Notes: generated from the letters alone by a model not told the origin. Shown: positions 44,942 to 55,176, counted from the stretch's first letter. The stretch is 64,000 bases of DNA from Sulfuricurvum sp. PC08-66 (GCA_000830255.1 JQIT01000005.1:124001-188000), one strand, 5' to 3'. Made by a program: numbers and translations.

Positions 44942-44967
44942 TGCAGGTCTATAGGGCCTGCATTTTT
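44942..44967 (+). terminator. rho-independent terminator after acpP
   Basis: TGCAGG/CCTGCA with an inner TC/GG extension forms an 8-bp stem with a 5-nt loop, followed by five U. It lies between acpP and fabF and would allow higher acpP than fabF transcript. Confidence 0.85.
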
Positions 44968-44998
44968 GCACCAACACATACAATCTAGGGAGTTTAAG

Positions 44999-46216
44999 TT
45001 GAGAAGAGTTGTAGTAACAGGTTTAGGGATGATTAATGCACTTGGCAACGATAAAGAGAGTTCGTTTGCAGCAATGCTAGCGGGCAAAACAGGCGTTGGA
45101 GCTATCTCTTTGTTTGATACAGAGGGTTTTTCAGCGACTATCGCAGCAGAGGTCAAAGATTTTGATCCAAGTACAGTAATGAATCCTAAAGATGTCAAAA
45201 AAGCGGCTCGTTTTATCCACTTGGGTCTCAAGGCGGCGCATGAGGCGATGGCAGACGCTAAATTTGGCGAAGGTATCGATTATGAGCGTTTTGGTATTTC
45301 ATCAGGTTCTGGTATTGGTGGATTAGGAAATATTCAAGATAACTCTATTGTTCTTGAAACAAAAGGGTCACGTCGTATCTCTCCCTTCTTTATCCCTTCT
45401 GCATTGGTAAACATGCTAGGTGGATTTATCGGAATCGAGTACAACCTACAAGGACCAAATCTTTCGTCTGTTACGGCATGTGCTGCAGGTACACACGCTG
45501 TTTCTGAGGCGGCTAAAACCATTATTTGTGGTGGTGCTGATCGCATGCTTGTCGTAGGTGCAGAATCCGCTATTTGTGGTGTAGGCGTGGGTGGATTTGC
45601 CTCGATGAAAGCGCTTTCTACACGCAATGAAGACCCAGCTACCGCATCACGTCCTTTTGATGCAGACCGTGACGGTTTTGTCATGGGTGAAGGTGCAGGT
45701 GCATTGGTACTTGAAGAGTATGAAGCAGCAAAAGCACGTGGAGCACACATTTATGCAGAGCTTATCGGCTTTGGAGAGAGTGGTGATGCGCACCATATTA
45801 CTTCCCCAAGCCTCGAGGGACCTCTACGTGCTATGAAAGCAGCACTCAAAATGGCGGGTAATCCAAAAGTAGATTACGTAAACGCTCACGGTACAAGTAC
45901 GCCTGCGAACGACAAAAATGAAACAGCCGCTATCAAAGAGGTCTTTGGTGCGTCTGTACCACCTGTGAGTTCTATCAAAGGTCAAATTGGACACTGCCTA
46001 GGTGCAGCAGGTGCAATCGAAGCGGTCGTGTGTGTGATGGCGATGCGAGATCAAATTTTGCCTCCTACTATCAACTATCACACCAAAGATGAGGCGTGTG
46101 ATTTGGACTACATCACTGAAGGTGCACGAAAAGCAAAAGTTAATACTGTCATGAGTAACTCTTTTGGATTTGGTGGAACCAATGGTGTGTTGGTCTTCAA
46201 AAAATACGAAGCATAA
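44999..46216 (+). CDS. fabF: beta-ketoacyl-[acyl-carrier-protein] synthase II
   Basis: Condensing enzyme elongating acyl-ACP with malonyl-ACP. The start is TTG at 44999, positioned by TAGGGAG six bases upstream; the protein then begins MRRVVVTGLGMINALG, as in the family, with 405 residues. The catalytic triad is C161 in VTACAAGTHA, His in VNAHGTSTPAND and His in KGQIGHCLGAAG. Confidence 0.97.
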   Translation: MRRVVVTGLGMINALGNDKESSFAAMLAGKTGVGAISLFDTEGFSATIAAEVKDFDPSTVMNPKDVKKAARFIHLGLKAAHEAMADAKFGEGIDYERFGISSGSGIGGLGNIQDNSIVLETKGSRRISPFFIPSALVNMLGGFIGIEYNLQGPNLSSVTACAAGTHAVSEAAKTIICGGADRMLVVGAESAICGVGVGGFASMKALSTRNEDPATASRPFDADRDGFVMGEGAGALVLEEYEAAKARGAHIYAELIGFGESGDAHHITSPSLEGPLRAMKAALKMAGNPKVDYVNAHGTSTPANDKNETAAIKEVFGASVPPVSSIKGQIGHCLGAAGAIEAVVCVMAMRDQILPPTINYHTKDEACDLDYITEGARKAKVNTVMSNSFGFGGTNGVLVFKKYEA

Positions 46217-46228
46217 GCGGGTAATTGA

Positions 46229-47164
46229 TTGGCTACTTATTTAGATTTTGAGCAAAAAATTCGTCAAATTCAAGAAGATATTGTCTCTGCAGAGATTCGC
46301 AGAGATATCCCAGCTGTAGAGATTTTGAAAAAAGAGCTCGATAAAGAGGTCAAAAAAACCTATAGCAACCTCACTCCCTATCAACAGTTGCAGTTGGCAC
46401 GTCATCAAGACCGCCCTTATGCAATGGATTATATCAATGCACTTTTGGAGAACAAATACGAACTTCATGGTGACAGACACTATCAAGATGATCATGCAAT
46501 TGTCTGCTACATGGGCTATATTCGTGGTGAAAAAGTAGTAGTCATAGGAGAGCAAAAAGGGCGTGGCACCAAAAACAAACTTAAACGCAATTTTGGTATG
46601 CCTCACCCCGAAGGATACCGCAAGGCTCTTCGTGTAGCCAAATTGGCAGAAAAATTTAATCTTCCCCTTTTGATGCTTATCGATACGCCAGGTGCTTACC
46701 CTGGATTGGGAGCAGAAGAGCGTAATCAAAGCGAAGCTATTGCTTTTAATCTTTTGGAGCTTTCCAAACTTAATACACCTACTATTTCCGTCGTGATTGG
46801 CGAGGGTGGAAGCGGTGGCGCTTTGGCAATTGGTGTTGCAGATAGATTGGCAATGATGCGCTATTCTGTATTCTCTGTTATCTCTCCAGAGGGGTGTGCG
46901 GCGATTTTATGGAATGACCCTACTAAAGTAGAGATTGCCACTAAAGCGCTCAAAATCACCAGCGAGGATTTAAGCTCGCTGGGTCTTATCGATGCTATTA
47001 TCGATGAGCCACTCATTGGTGCGCACCGCGACAAAGAGGGTGCAGCCAAAGCAATCGGTGATTATTTTATCACTTCACTCAAAGCTCTCCGCGGCATGAG
47101 CGATCGAGAACGTCTTGATGCACGCTACGCCAAACTTGTGGGGCATGGCGCTTTCACAGAGTAG
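46229..47164 (+). CDS. accA: acetyl-CoA carboxylase carboxyltransferase subunit alpha
   Basis: Transfers CO2 from carboxybiotin to acetyl-CoA, giving malonyl-CoA. The 311-residue protein has [28 protein letters not shown] and [15 protein letters not shown] start, 12 bp after fabF. The 3' end overlaps the convergent exonuclease by 11 bp. Confidence 0.97.
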   Translation: MATYLDFEQKIRQIQEDIVSAEIRRDIPAVEILKKELDKEVKKTYSNLTPYQQLQLARHQDRPYAMDYINALLENKYELHGDRHYQDDHAIVCYMGYIRGEKVVVIGEQKGRGTKNKLKRNFGMPHPEGYRKALRVAKLAEKFNLPLLMLIDTPGAYPGLGAEERNQSEAIAFNLLELSKLNTPTISVVIGEGGSGGALAIGVADRLAMMRYSVFSVISPEGCAAILWNDPTKVEIATKALKITSEDLSSLGLIDAIIDEPLIGAHRDKEGAAKAIGDYFITSLKALRGMSDRERLDARYAKLVGHGAFTE

Positions 47165-47957
47165 TCAAGCTCTCCTCTTCCCACTGCACCAAAGGTGCTC
47201 TGGGCACTCTTTTTGCCTCTTTACTAAAACGAATCAACTCCTCCGTCGTCGTAATATTCTCATCCAAAAGCGTTAATAAATACTCAAAAAGTTTCGTTGT
47301 GATGGTGGCATCATGAAAAGCGCGGTGCGCAATAAAATCCTCTTGCAACATCAGAGTATGGTTGAGATATTTCAGACCATATTTGGCACTAGATAGGGTG
47401 CGTTCTGCCAAATCGATAGTGCACAGGGCACGATTGAGAAGCTTACCTAATCCTACGCGTACCATCATGGCAGAGAGAAAATCGTAATCAAATTTGAGCG
47501 CATGTGCTACAAGTACACTGTCACCTATGAAATTGCGAAAATCGTGCATTACTTCGGATAGGGTAGGTGCACTGCTCAACGCCTCTAATGTTATGCCTGT
47601 GAGTTCACTAATGTTGTGCGGTAGATGTGTAGCATGTACCAGCGACTCAAAGCGTCCAAGTTCAGTTCCATTTTGGTATTTGATAGCACCAATTTCGATA
47701 ATTTGGTCACGAGAGGGGTGGCTACCGTTGCACTCGATGTCAAAGATGGTAAAAACCTCTTGGTGTAGCGGAGTATTTGCAGTTTTGAAAAAAAATTTCC
47801 CTCCTGCCTCTTTGAGCGATAAGCCTTGCGTTTGTAAAAGTTCCAAAAAAAGCGCCTTGTTGTCGATGCCGTTTTGTTCCATCCAATTCTCAATAAGAGG
47901 CGCATCGACACCATAGGTGCGGAAACGTTCAATGAGCTTTGGCGAGAGGGTAATCAT
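47154..47957 (-). CDS. DnaQ-like 3'-5' exonuclease (Pol III epsilon type)
   Basis: A 267-residue protein. After about 68 residues without known domain comes a DEDDh exonuclease: [32 protein letters not shown], and [10 protein letters not shown] with the catalytic His. It could be the proofreading epsilon subunit or a separate nuclease; the N-terminal extension and missing beta-clamp motif leave this open. Its start overlaps the trpF stop by 4 bp. Confidence 0.85.
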   Translation of the reverse strand: MITLSPKLIERFRTYGVDAPLIENWMEQNGIDNKALFLELLQTQGLSLKEAGGKFFFKTANTPLHQEVFTIFDIECNGSHPSRDQIIEIGAIKYQNGTELGRFESLVHATHLPHNISELTGITLEALSSAPTLSEVMHDFRNFIGDSVLVAHALKFDYDFLSAMMVRVGLGKLLNRALCTIDLAERTLSSAKYGLKYLNHTLMLQEDFIAHRAFHDATITTKLFEYLLTLLDENITTTEELIRFSKEAKRVPRAPLVQWEEESLTTL

Positions 47958-48541
47958 GCTTTGGCATTCGCAATAAATTGGGTCACTTTTGCGTGCGATT
48001 TTTTGCCTTTGGAGAGCTCTACGCCGCTACTCACATCGACGCCGAAAAAGCCATAGGGCTTGACGTGCTCGACGTTTTGAGGGGTAAGTCCACCTGCCAA
48101 AATAATGCGACTACAATCAATACCCTCAAACCATGACAAATCGAGTTGCACGCCAGCGCCACCGTAGCTCTCGACATAAGCATCGACCAGCGTATATTCA
48201 AGGGGAAGGTGCATCAAATCTGCTTTGGATTGTACACGCACGACGGGTAGCGTTGAAATGTCGATTTGTGTACGAAAAGCACTATCAGTTGCAAAATGCA
48301 ACTGCGCGAGGGTGATATGAGAGGCTTTTGCCATTTCGTTGATACGTTGCGGGGTTTCGTCGACAAAGAGTCCCACCTTTTCTACAAAAGGGGGCAATTT
48401 ATTGATGATGTCACGTGCAGTTTCGGGGGTGATGTAGCGAGGTGAAGCGGGGTAGAAAACAAATCCTAATGCATCCGCTCCTGCATTGATGGCTTGCATG
48501 GCATCTTCGAGAGTGGTGATGCCGCATATTTTGACACGCAT
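47954..48541 (-). CDS. trpF: phosphoribosylanthranilate isomerase
   Basis: Third step of tryptophan synthesis. The 195-residue TIM barrel has the N-terminal VKICGITTLEDA with the catalytic cysteine, a central aspartate (LVDAYVE) and the phosphate site ILAGGLTPQNV / GVDVSSGVE. It lies between rpe and the exonuclease, away from trpA. Confidence 0.96.
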   Translation of the reverse strand: MRVKICGITTLEDAMQAINAGADALGFVFYPASPRYITPETARDIINKLPPFVEKVGLFVDETPQRINEMAKASHITLAQLHFATDSAFRTQIDISTLPVVRVQSKADLMHLPLEYTLVDAYVESYGGAGVQLDLSWFEGIDCSRIILAGGLTPQNVEHVKPYGFFGVDVSSGVELSKGKKSHAKVTQFIANAKA

Positions 48542-48544
48542 CGA

Positions 48545-49186
48545 TTAGATATGTAGGCTTTCGATGGCTTCTTGGTAGCTTGCATGTTTGAACACATAGT
48601 TGCCCGCTACAACGATATCTACCCCTGCGGCTTTGAGGTCGTGAACGTTTTTGGCATTGACACCACCATCGACTTCGATAAGACATTTGGGGTTGTAAAT
48701 GTCGCACAAAGCACGCAATCGACGCGCCTTGGCAAGGACGCTTGGAATGAAGCTTTGCCCTCCAAAGCCAGGATTGACACTCATAAGCAGCACCATATCC
48801 ACTTCACTCAACAAAAATTCCACCGCCTCAGGTGGCGTATGGGGATTGAGCACCAAGGCAGGTTTGATACCAAGGCTACGAATATGCTGTATGAGACGAT
48901 GAGGGTGCTTCTCCTCTTCGATATGAAAAGAGATATATTCAGGGTTCAGGGGCGCAAAAAGATTGACAAAAAAGGTGTTGTTCTCGACCATGAGGTGCAC
49001 ATCCAATCCCTTGGTTGCGGCGCGTGCCACGCTCTGGACTACGACAGGTCCGATGGTGAGATTGGGGACGAAGTGTCCATCCATTACATCGACATGCACC
49101 AAATCGCATCCTGCATCACAAATGGCTTTGACCTCTTGAGCAAGATTGCCAAAATCGGCAGAGAGAATACTAGGGGCTACGAGCAT
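48545..49186 (-). CDS. rpe: ribulose-phosphate 3-epimerase
   Basis: Interconverts ribulose 5-phosphate and xylulose 5-phosphate in the pentose phosphate and Calvin-type pathways. The 213-residue TIM barrel shows SILSADFGNL, VHVDVMDGHFVPNLTIGP with the metal ligands, LMSVNPGFGGQSFI and IEVDGGVN. trpF follows 3 bp downstream. Confidence 0.97.
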   Translation of the reverse strand: MLVAPSILSADFGNLAQEVKAICDAGCDLVHVDVMDGHFVPNLTIGPVVVQSVARAATKGLDVHLMVENNTFFVNLFAPLNPEYISFHIEEEKHPHRLIQHIRSLGIKPALVLNPHTPPEAVEFLLSEVDMVLLMSVNPGFGGQSFIPSVLAKARRLRALCDIYNPKCLIEVDGGVNAKNVHDLKAAGVDIVVAGNYVFKHASYQEAIESLHI

Positions 49187-49217
49187 GAGGAGAGCCTTTT
49201 TGGGTGCGATTGTAACA

Positions 49218-50618
49218 TCAGCGGGTTAAGAAAAAAGTAAAGTGCTCACTGCCCAAAAGGAAATCGACTTGCACCCCCTTTTTCTCCCCTGCGAGTGCTC
49301 TAAAGGCGTCGATATTGTCATAGGTACGAGGCAAAGTGATATCGACATCGAGGTTTTCATTGTCCGACAAAATCGATTTGACTTTACCGCCTACAATATT
49401 GACAAACTCTGCAATCGTATCGAGCACCATCTCATCAGGGGGATTGTCCTCGCCCAATAAAAGTTGAGACGCTTTGAGTGCGACACTTTTTGGGAAGACC
49501 AACATAATAATCCCATCGATATTGCCGTAAAAACCTATCGAGCTAGCGTAGAGTTCTATGTTTGGTGGGATATTGAGAAGGGTGACTGCGGCACTCTTTT
49601 TTTGTGCTTTTGCATTGGTCATCATCTCAAAAGAGCTGACCGTTGCATCGATGAAGTTGGGTAGATTGTTGACCAAAACTTTGTTGATGTTGCGCTTGTT
49701 CTGGTTGCTTGTGCTGCTTTGTGCAGTAAGCTCTTTGAGTAGCTCTTTGTTTTTGAGAACAGCGCCCAACGACTCATAAAAGAGCACTCCAGCATCTTCA
49801 AGCTCATTTTTATAAGCAACGGGAGTTTTGACAAACTCCATACCCGCGATACAAATGACGGCGTTGTACTCTGCGGCACTGCTGGTTAATTTGGAGAAAA
49901 AGTTCAAGGCGTGTACGTTCATCGCGACGACTTGTACCGCGTCAAAGATGAAGAGTTTGAAATCGACATTGAGACAGTTGCTGTGGTAGCTCAAATCGAA
50001 CATATTGAATATTTCAGCGTCCAAAAAGCCTTTGATGGTGTAGATGATGGCATTGCCTGTGACGCGCGTGGCAATTTTGTTGGAGCTAAACCCTAGGTAG
50101 GTGTGCTCGATGATGGCATCGAAAAGCTCTTTTTTGGCACGTTTAGTTGCAAAATCTTCGAGTGACTGCGCCACAATCGGATTGTGTCCGCGCTCAAAAA
50201 GGTCGATAGCGATGGCATTGCGTTGTGAAGGCTCTTCGTTCCAAATGAGCAATTTTTTTTGCGTGTTGTTCTTGTTGGTGCGAGCAAAAAGCATGGCAAT
50301 TTCGTAGGTTTGGTAGAGCGAAAAGGAGATATCGTTTTGATTGAAACGCAAAATCATCTCATATTTTTTCTTGTCCAAATCGCAGTAGCCTACGGTGACT
50401 TTCATCTTTTTGCGAAACGCCAAAAGTGCTTCGGTGAGAATATCCAGCCCATTGACATTGAAATAGACCACTTTTTTGAGGGAGATGAGTACCATATCGA
50501 CTTTGAGATTGTGCGTATAGCGCACGTCGTCCATAGCGATAAAAAAGGGTGCATTGGTACCATCGACGAAGCCTTGAATAGCGAAGGTCGCTACACGGTT
50601 TTTGACGGTGGGTTTCAT
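49218..50618 (-). CDS. STAS / pseudo-receiver / CheX-type chemotaxis protein
   Basis: A 466-residue soluble protein with a composite layout. Residues about 1-110 look like a STAS-type domain. Residues about 117-170 (KKLLIWNEEPSQRN...FDAIIEHTY) look like a receiver without the acidic pocket and phospho-Asp. About 180-290 is a second STAS-like domain. The C-terminal part (about 310-466, with SFEMMTNAKAQKKSAA and VLDTIAEFVNIVGGKVKS) is CheX-like, the CheY-P phosphatase fold. The ExxN of CheX is visible as EFVN. Start overlaps the HDOD stop as ATGA. Probably works in CheY-P control or as a scaffold; inferred. Confidence 0.72.
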   Translation of the reverse strand: MKPTVKNRVATFAIQGFVDGTNAPFFIAMDDVRYTHNLKVDMVLISLKKVVYFNVNGLDILTEALLAFRKKMKVTVGYCDLDKKKYEMILRFNQNDISFSLYQTYEIAMLFARTNKNNTQKKLLIWNEEPSQRNAIAIDLFERGHNPIVAQSLEDFATKRAKKELFDAIIEHTYLGFSSNKIATRVTGNAIIYTIKGFLDAEIFNMFDLSYHSNCLNVDFKLFIFDAVQVVAMNVHALNFFSKLTSSAAEYNAVICIAGMEFVKTPVAYKNELEDAGVLFYESLGAVLKNKELLKELTAQSSTSNQNKRNINKVLVNNLPNFIDATVSSFEMMTNAKAQKKSAAVTLLNIPPNIELYASSIGFYGNIDGIIMLVFPKSVALKASQLLLGEDNPPDEMVLDTIAEFVNIVGGKVKSILSDNENLDVDITLPRTYDNIDAFRALAGEKKGVQVDFLLGSEHFTFFLTR

Positions 50619-51412
50619 TTTTGTTCCACTATTTTGGTGAAGGATTCGTAGATAGGCTCGACAAACTCAGGCATAAACTCCAAAAAGTCATTCAAACCGC
50701 TTTTGATATAGTCGGGTTTGCTAAGCACATAAAAAAAGAGCAGATGCATATAGCGCGCCATTTTGAGCAGTGTCGCATCATCACAGCTCTCTTTGCCAGA
50801 GACGCAGACTAAAAGCTCCAAACTTTTTGGTTCCATCTCCCATGTTTGACCGATAGTTTTTGCCAAATCGAAGAGATTGACTCCGATGAGTCGCTCCAAA
50901 ATCGTGTTGTAATCGATGTTTTTGGTATTTTTGAGAAGCTCCACCTCTTTTTTGTGGGAGGCAAAAAGCATCTCTGTCACGATAATAGAGGCAGGCAAGA
51001 GAGAGATAATGGCGATAATAGAGGGTTGCGTAATCTTCTCTGCATCGATGATACGTCTCCAATAGCCACTCAACATGGTCTGTAGTTCGTCAAAACGTTG
51101 GGCGTTGAGGGCAAAAAGCTCCCATTTGTTGGGCATAAAAAGGTGAAGCATGTAGTGATAAAGTAGCTCTTTTGCCCCTGTGGTGCCCAATATTCCAAAA
51201 ATTTGTCCTAGCTCTTTGACCTCTTTTTGGAAGAAAAATTGGGGTCGATTCACAAACGCACGTAGATACGCCGCGAGCACCATATCTTGCGAAGCGGTGT
51301 TGGCTGCTTTTGCCAATTCTCCTTGCTCGACATAGCGCAGGGTCTCTTGCAAAATTTGAGGTTTGGGTGGGATGGATTCGATGAAGCTTTGAAGCTCCTG
51401 TGGAGTGACCAA
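50615..51412 (-). CDS. HDOD domain protein
   Basis: A 265-residue all-helical protein. Residues 1-200 resemble HDOD: IPPKPQILQETLRYVEQGELA, FGILGTTGAKELLYHYMLHLF, and EKITQPSIIAIISLLPASIIVTEMLF. The TTG start fits AGGA seven bases upstream. Upstream on the minus strand is TATAAT (51441-51446). Coupled to the CheX-type gene, so both likely serve one signalling function. Catalytic HD residues are not evident, as usual for HDOD. Confidence 0.75.
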   Translation of the reverse strand: MVTPQELQSFIESIPPKPQILQETLRYVEQGELAKAANTASQDMVLAAYLRAFVNRPQFFFQKEVKELGQIFGILGTTGAKELLYHYMLHLFMPNKWELFALNAQRFDELQTMLSGYWRRIIDAEKITQPSIIAIISLLPASIIVTEMLFASHKKEVELLKNTKNIDYNTILERLIGVNLFDLAKTIGQTWEMEPKSLELLVCVSGKESCDDATLLKMARYMHLLFFYVLSKPDYIKSGLNDFLEFMPEFVEPIYESFTKIVEQK

Positions 51413-51440
51413 GGGTAAATCCTGTGTGAAAATGGTGCCG

Positions 51441-51446
51441 ATTATA
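51441..51446 (-). promoter_or_regulatory. -10 box of the HDOD-CheX operon
   Basis: TATAAT on the minus strand in CTTGTATAATCGG, 29 bases before the TTG start. The divergent lipoprotein gene has TACAAT at 51494-51499. Confidence 0.5.
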
Positions 51447-51521
51447 CAAGGGTGAAGTTTAAGAGCGTATTTAAACAGTAATAATTGCGCATTACAATAG
51501 CGTCACACTTGGAGGTGCATA

Positions 51522-52592
51522 ATGAGCGTATTAAGAGGCATTGGATTGTTTGGTTTTATTATAATGTTTTGGATGCAAGGGTGTGCCGTGATGGACCCTT
51601 TTGGGACGCAATTTGCACCCAAAGGGGAGGCGCAAAGTTACACTTCGGTTGCTCAAACGCCTATCCAAAAGCGCGAAACGCTTAAAGTCGTTACTTACAA
51701 TATAAAATTTGGCGGTGGACGTATCGATATGTTTTTTGATTGCTATGGAGATAGAGAGGTGATGACGCGCGAGGAGGTGATTGCCAATCTCGATGCAATT
51801 GTGGCGTGGATACGTACGCAAGACCCTGATATACTTTTTTTGCAGGAGGTCGATGTGCATGCGACACGTTCGGCGGATATTGACCAAGTGCAATATATTT
51901 TGGATAGAACAGCACTCAATTACGGTGTCTATGCTAGCCAATGGAAGAGTCACTGGATTCCCACGCATAATCTAGGGCATGTGAACAGTGGCAATGCCAT
52001 TCTCTCCAAATATAAGCTCTCAAATGCTCAACGCATTGCACTTCCACTCATCGATGCGCAAGATGGCATTACGCGCTATTTTTACCTCAAGCGCAATATT
52101 TTGCATGCGCAACTGCTCGATATGCCACGTCCTTTGACTCTGGTCGATACGCATTTGAGTGCCTATGCTATTGATGATACGAAAATGCGTCAAATAGGAA
52201 TACTCAACGACTTTTTGCACGCTATCGAGGGGCCTTTTATTATGGGAGGAGATCTCAATACTCTGCCTCCTCACTCGCTTCAATATGCGAATTTCAGCGA
52301 TGATATGTGTAAAGAGGGCGATTTTGCAGCTACCAATCGTCCTGAGGAAGCATTGTACTTGATGCCACTTTATGACGCGTACAACAGCGCAATACCCCTA
52401 GAGGTGTATCGAGACAACAACAGTGCGCACTTTAGCTTCACGAGTAACAAAGAGGGTTTTTGGACACGAAAGCTTGACTATATTTTTTCGAATATGCCTT
52501 TGAGTGAGGGGACGACACACCAAAATACGATGCCGCTCTCAGACCACGCCCCTTTGAGTGCAGTGGTGAAGAGCAGTTTAAGCACAGATTAG
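51522..52592 (+). CDS. endonuclease/exonuclease/phosphatase family lipoprotein
   Basis: A 356-residue protein with a lipoprotein signal (FWMQGC, lipid cysteine at about residue 21) and an EEP fold: VVTYNIKFGG, ILFLQEVDVHA (metal Glu), HVNSGNAILSKY, VDTHLSA, GGDLNTLPP and LSDHAPLSA. Members are DNases, sphingomyelinases or phosphoesterases; the substrate cannot be named. It would be anchored on the periplasmic face of a membrane. Confidence 0.88.
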   Translation: MSVLRGIGLFGFIIMFWMQGCAVMDPFGTQFAPKGEAQSYTSVAQTPIQKRETLKVVTYNIKFGGGRIDMFFDCYGDREVMTREEVIANLDAIVAWIRTQDPDILFLQEVDVHATRSADIDQVQYILDRTALNYGVYASQWKSHWIPTHNLGHVNSGNAILSKYKLSNAQRIALPLIDAQDGITRYFYLKRNILHAQLLDMPRPLTLVDTHLSAYAIDDTKMRQIGILNDFLHAIEGPFIMGGDLNTLPPHSLQYANFSDDMCKEGDFAATNRPEEALYLMPLYDAYNSAIPLEVYRDNNSAHFSFTSNKEGFWTRKLDYIFSNMPLSEGTTHQNTMPLSDHAPLSAVVKSSLSTD

Positions 52593-52639
52593 GCAAATAA
52601 AGCTAAAATGCCAAACTATTTACAACCAAGGAAACCGTT

Positions 52640-52828
52640 ATGGCAAGAGTATGTGCAATCAGCGGCAAAAAGCCAATGAGCGGGAACAATGTTTCTCACG
52701 CAAAAAACCGAACACGTCGCCGTTTTCTCCCAAATTTGAGAATTGTGCGTGTAACACTAGAAGATGGTAGTACCAAGAGAATCAAAGTAGCAGCTTCTAC
52801 GCTACGTACTATGAAAAAACACTCTTAA
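52640..52828 (+). CDS. rpmB: 50S ribosomal protein L28
   Basis: A 62-residue basic ribosomal protein. It opens [27 protein letters not shown] and ends [16 protein letters not shown], as in L28 of the phylum. The next gene is a potassium channel, the same order as in Helicobacter pylori. An imperfect inverted repeat (ATACCCCAT/ATGGGATAT) spans 52831-52855. Confidence 0.97.
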   Translation: MARVCAISGKKPMSGNNVSHAKNRTRRRFLPNLRIVRVTLEDGSTKRIKVAASTLRTMKKHS

Positions 52829-52853
52829 TACCCCATAATCCTAAAATGGGATA

Positions 52854-53993
52854 TTGATGAATCTCTTCAAAAATATCCAAAAATTTCTTGGGTGGGAGCG
52901 CTCGCCTCGCCCCCAAGTCTCTCTTATCTCTGATATCTACGCCCTATTAACCCCATTCCGACTTCCACTGATTTTATTGACCATGATTATGCTATTAGGC
53001 ACGATTGGCTATATGGTATTGGAAGACTATACGCTTATCGATGCGATTTTTCAAACGGGTTATACCTTCACGACCGTAGGATTTGGATCGCTAAAAGAGG
53101 GTGAATTCTCTCCTGCAGGTAAGCTCTTTACGGTGACACTTATTATTGTGGGTTTCACTATTATGACCTTCTCAGTGGGGGTTATGATTGAGATTATCAA
53201 CAAAGGGACACTACTCAAAACCATCAAGGAGCAACGTATGCTGTATCAAGTGGCACGGCTAAAAAATCACTACATGATTTGCTATCACAACGAGTACACC
53301 ATTGAGGTGAGTAAAACTTTGCGTGAGTACCATATTCCTTTTGTTGTAGTCGATCCACGTGAGGATATGGAGGAGATAGCCAAAAAATATAAGTATCCCC
53401 ATGTCATCAAGGGTGAACCGCATGCAGAGCTATCGATGCTCAAAGCGCACCTCTCAAGTGCCAAAGGTGCCATTACCCTTTCGAGTAATATTGCGGACAA
53501 TATTGCGATGATTGCTTCGATTCGTCTCTTCCAAAAAGAGCATTTTGTGCCACGTGAATATTTTTTGATTTCACACGCAGAGAACAAAAACGACGAAAAG
53601 AAGCTACGCAAATTAGGCGCTAACAGCGTCGTAACGCCTACCAAGCTCACCGCACAACGTGTCACAGCGATGGCAGCACGCCCCGATTTGGAAAATTTCT
53701 TGGAAGAGTTTCTCATCAAGACCAATAACCCCATCCAAATGGAGGAGGTTTTTATCCCCAAATACAGTTGGATGGTGCTCAAAAAAATCAAAGAGACGCA
53801 CTTACGTCAAATTGCAAGCGTGAGTATCATCGGTATTCGCGACAAGTCGAACAAATTTTTTCCTATGCCAAAAGGGGATATGCTAGTCACCAGCGAATCT
53901 AAACTACTTATCATAGGCACCCCAAAAGGGGTGAGTTACACCAAAAAAATAATTCATCAACGACAAAAACCTGAGGAGCTTCGTTTTGCCTAG
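52854..53993 (+). CDS. potassium channel with RCK (TrkA-N) domain
   Basis: A 379-residue two-helix channel, likely orthologue of H. pylori HpKchA. Helix 1 is at about 33-55, pore loop with filter TTVGFG at about 73-78, helix 2 about 90-112; an RCK domain (about 130-250: MICYHNEYTIEVSKTL..) and a C-terminal TrkA-C-like part follow. The filter reads GFG where most K+ channels have GYG. Start TTG 52854 or ATG 52857. Overlaps argJ by 8 bp. Confidence 0.9.
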   Translation: MMNLFKNIQKFLGWERSPRPQVSLISDIYALLTPFRLPLILLTMIMLLGTIGYMVLEDYTLIDAIFQTGYTFTTVGFGSLKEGEFSPAGKLFTVTLIIVGFTIMTFSVGVMIEIINKGTLLKTIKEQRMLYQVARLKNHYMICYHNEYTIEVSKTLREYHIPFVVVDPREDMEEIAKKYKYPHVIKGEPHAELSMLKAHLSSAKGAITLSSNIADNIAMIASIRLFQKEHFVPREYFLISHAENKNDEKKLRKLGANSVVTPTKLTAQRVTAMAARPDLENFLEEFLIKTNNPIQMEEVFIPKYSWMVLKKIKETHLRQIASVSIIGIRDKSNKFFPMPKGDMLVTSESKLLIIGTPKGVSYTKKIIHQRQKPEELRFA

Positions 53994-55176
53994 TTTCACA
54001 CCCAACACTCGTGGCGTATGTGCCACACCACATATTTATGCGGATGGTCTCAATGCGGGACTCAAAACCAACGGTAATAATGATTTGGCTTTTATCTACA
54101 GCGACGTAGTGTGTGAAGTAGCCGCGCTTTTTACCACCAACAAAATGTTAGCTGCGCCCTTGCAACACGCCAAAGCGAAGGGAAAAATCAAAAGCAATTT
54201 TATTTTGGTCAACTCCAAAAATGCCAACGCCGTCACAGGTACCAAGGGTATAGCAGATATCGATACCATTATGGAGCAGTTGCAAGCCCATTTTGGCGGC
54301 AAATTGGTCTCTCCCTTGATGAGTTCTACGGGGGTAATTGGGGTCTATTTGCCCATCGAAAAAATTGTAGCAGGTGCCAAACGTTTTGACCTTACGCGTC
54401 AAGAGCCCATGAATGCGGCACATGCGATTATGACGACCGATAAATTTTCCAAAACGATTGCTTTTGATGTGACATGCGACGACGGTTCGGTGTTTCACAT
54501 CGGTGCAATGGCAAAAGGTGCAGGGATGATAAATCCTGCTATGGCGACGATGTTGTGCTTTATTACCACCGATATCAATCTTCCTCAAGAGCAAGTACAA
54601 ACCATCTTGACACGTGTCAATCATACGACGTTTAATGCGGCAAGTGTCGATGGCGATACTTCGACCAATGACACCGTATTTGTTTTTAACACGCGTCAAA
54701 GTAGCGCTACAGATGCCAGTGCTTTTGAAGCGGCACTTTACAAAGTGATGTACTTCTTGGCGCGTGAATTGGTGCGCGACGGCGAAGGCTCTACCAAGCT
54801 CATCGATTACCGTGTCATCGGTGCAGCCAATGACCGTGAAGCAGAAATCGTCGCCAAAATGATGAGTAATTCACTCCTCATAAAAACCGCTCTCTATGGC
54901 GAAGACCCCAACTGGGGACGTATCGCTATGTCGGTGGGGGCTAGTGGTGTAGCGTGCCAAGAGTCTACGCTTACTATTCGCTACAACGATGTGGTACTTT
55001 TGGACAAGGGTATCAATCGCTTCGATGCCCTTCTTGAGAAACGTGCGGCGGCAGTGATGAAATTGCCCGCCTTTACGGTCGAGGTCGATTTGGGCATGGG
55101 AAATGGCACTTTCACCGCTTTTGGGTGTGACCTCAATCACGAATATATTACTATCAACGCGGATTATCGTACCTAA
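53986..55176 (+). CDS. argJ: glutamate N-acetyltransferase / amino-acid acetyltransferase
   Basis: Bifunctional arginine-pathway enzyme that recycles acetyl groups from acetylornithine to glutamate. The 396-residue precursor cleaves itself before the nucleophile T188 in NPAMATMLCFITTD. Other landmarks: STGVIGVYLP, GDTSTNDT, EDPNWGRI. TTG start with GAGGAG seven bases upstream, inside the channel gene's end. The stop overlaps the cytochrome ATG (TAATG). Confidence 0.96.
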   Translation: MPSFTPNTRGVCATPHIYADGLNAGLKTNGNNDLAFIYSDVVCEVAALFTTNKMLAAPLQHAKAKGKIKSNFILVNSKNANAVTGTKGIADIDTIMEQLQAHFGGKLVSPLMSSTGVIGVYLPIEKIVAGAKRFDLTRQEPMNAAHAIMTTDKFSKTIAFDVTCDDGSVFHIGAMAKGAGMINPAMATMLCFITTDINLPQEQVQTILTRVNHTTFNAASVDGDTSTNDTVFVFNTRQSSATDASAFEAALYKVMYFLARELVRDGEGSTKLIDYRVIGAANDREAEIVAKMMSNSLLIKTALYGEDPNWGRIAMSVGASGVACQESTLTIRYNDVVLLDKGINRFDALLEKRAAAVMKLPAFTVEVDLGMGNGTFTAFGCDLNHEYITINADYRT

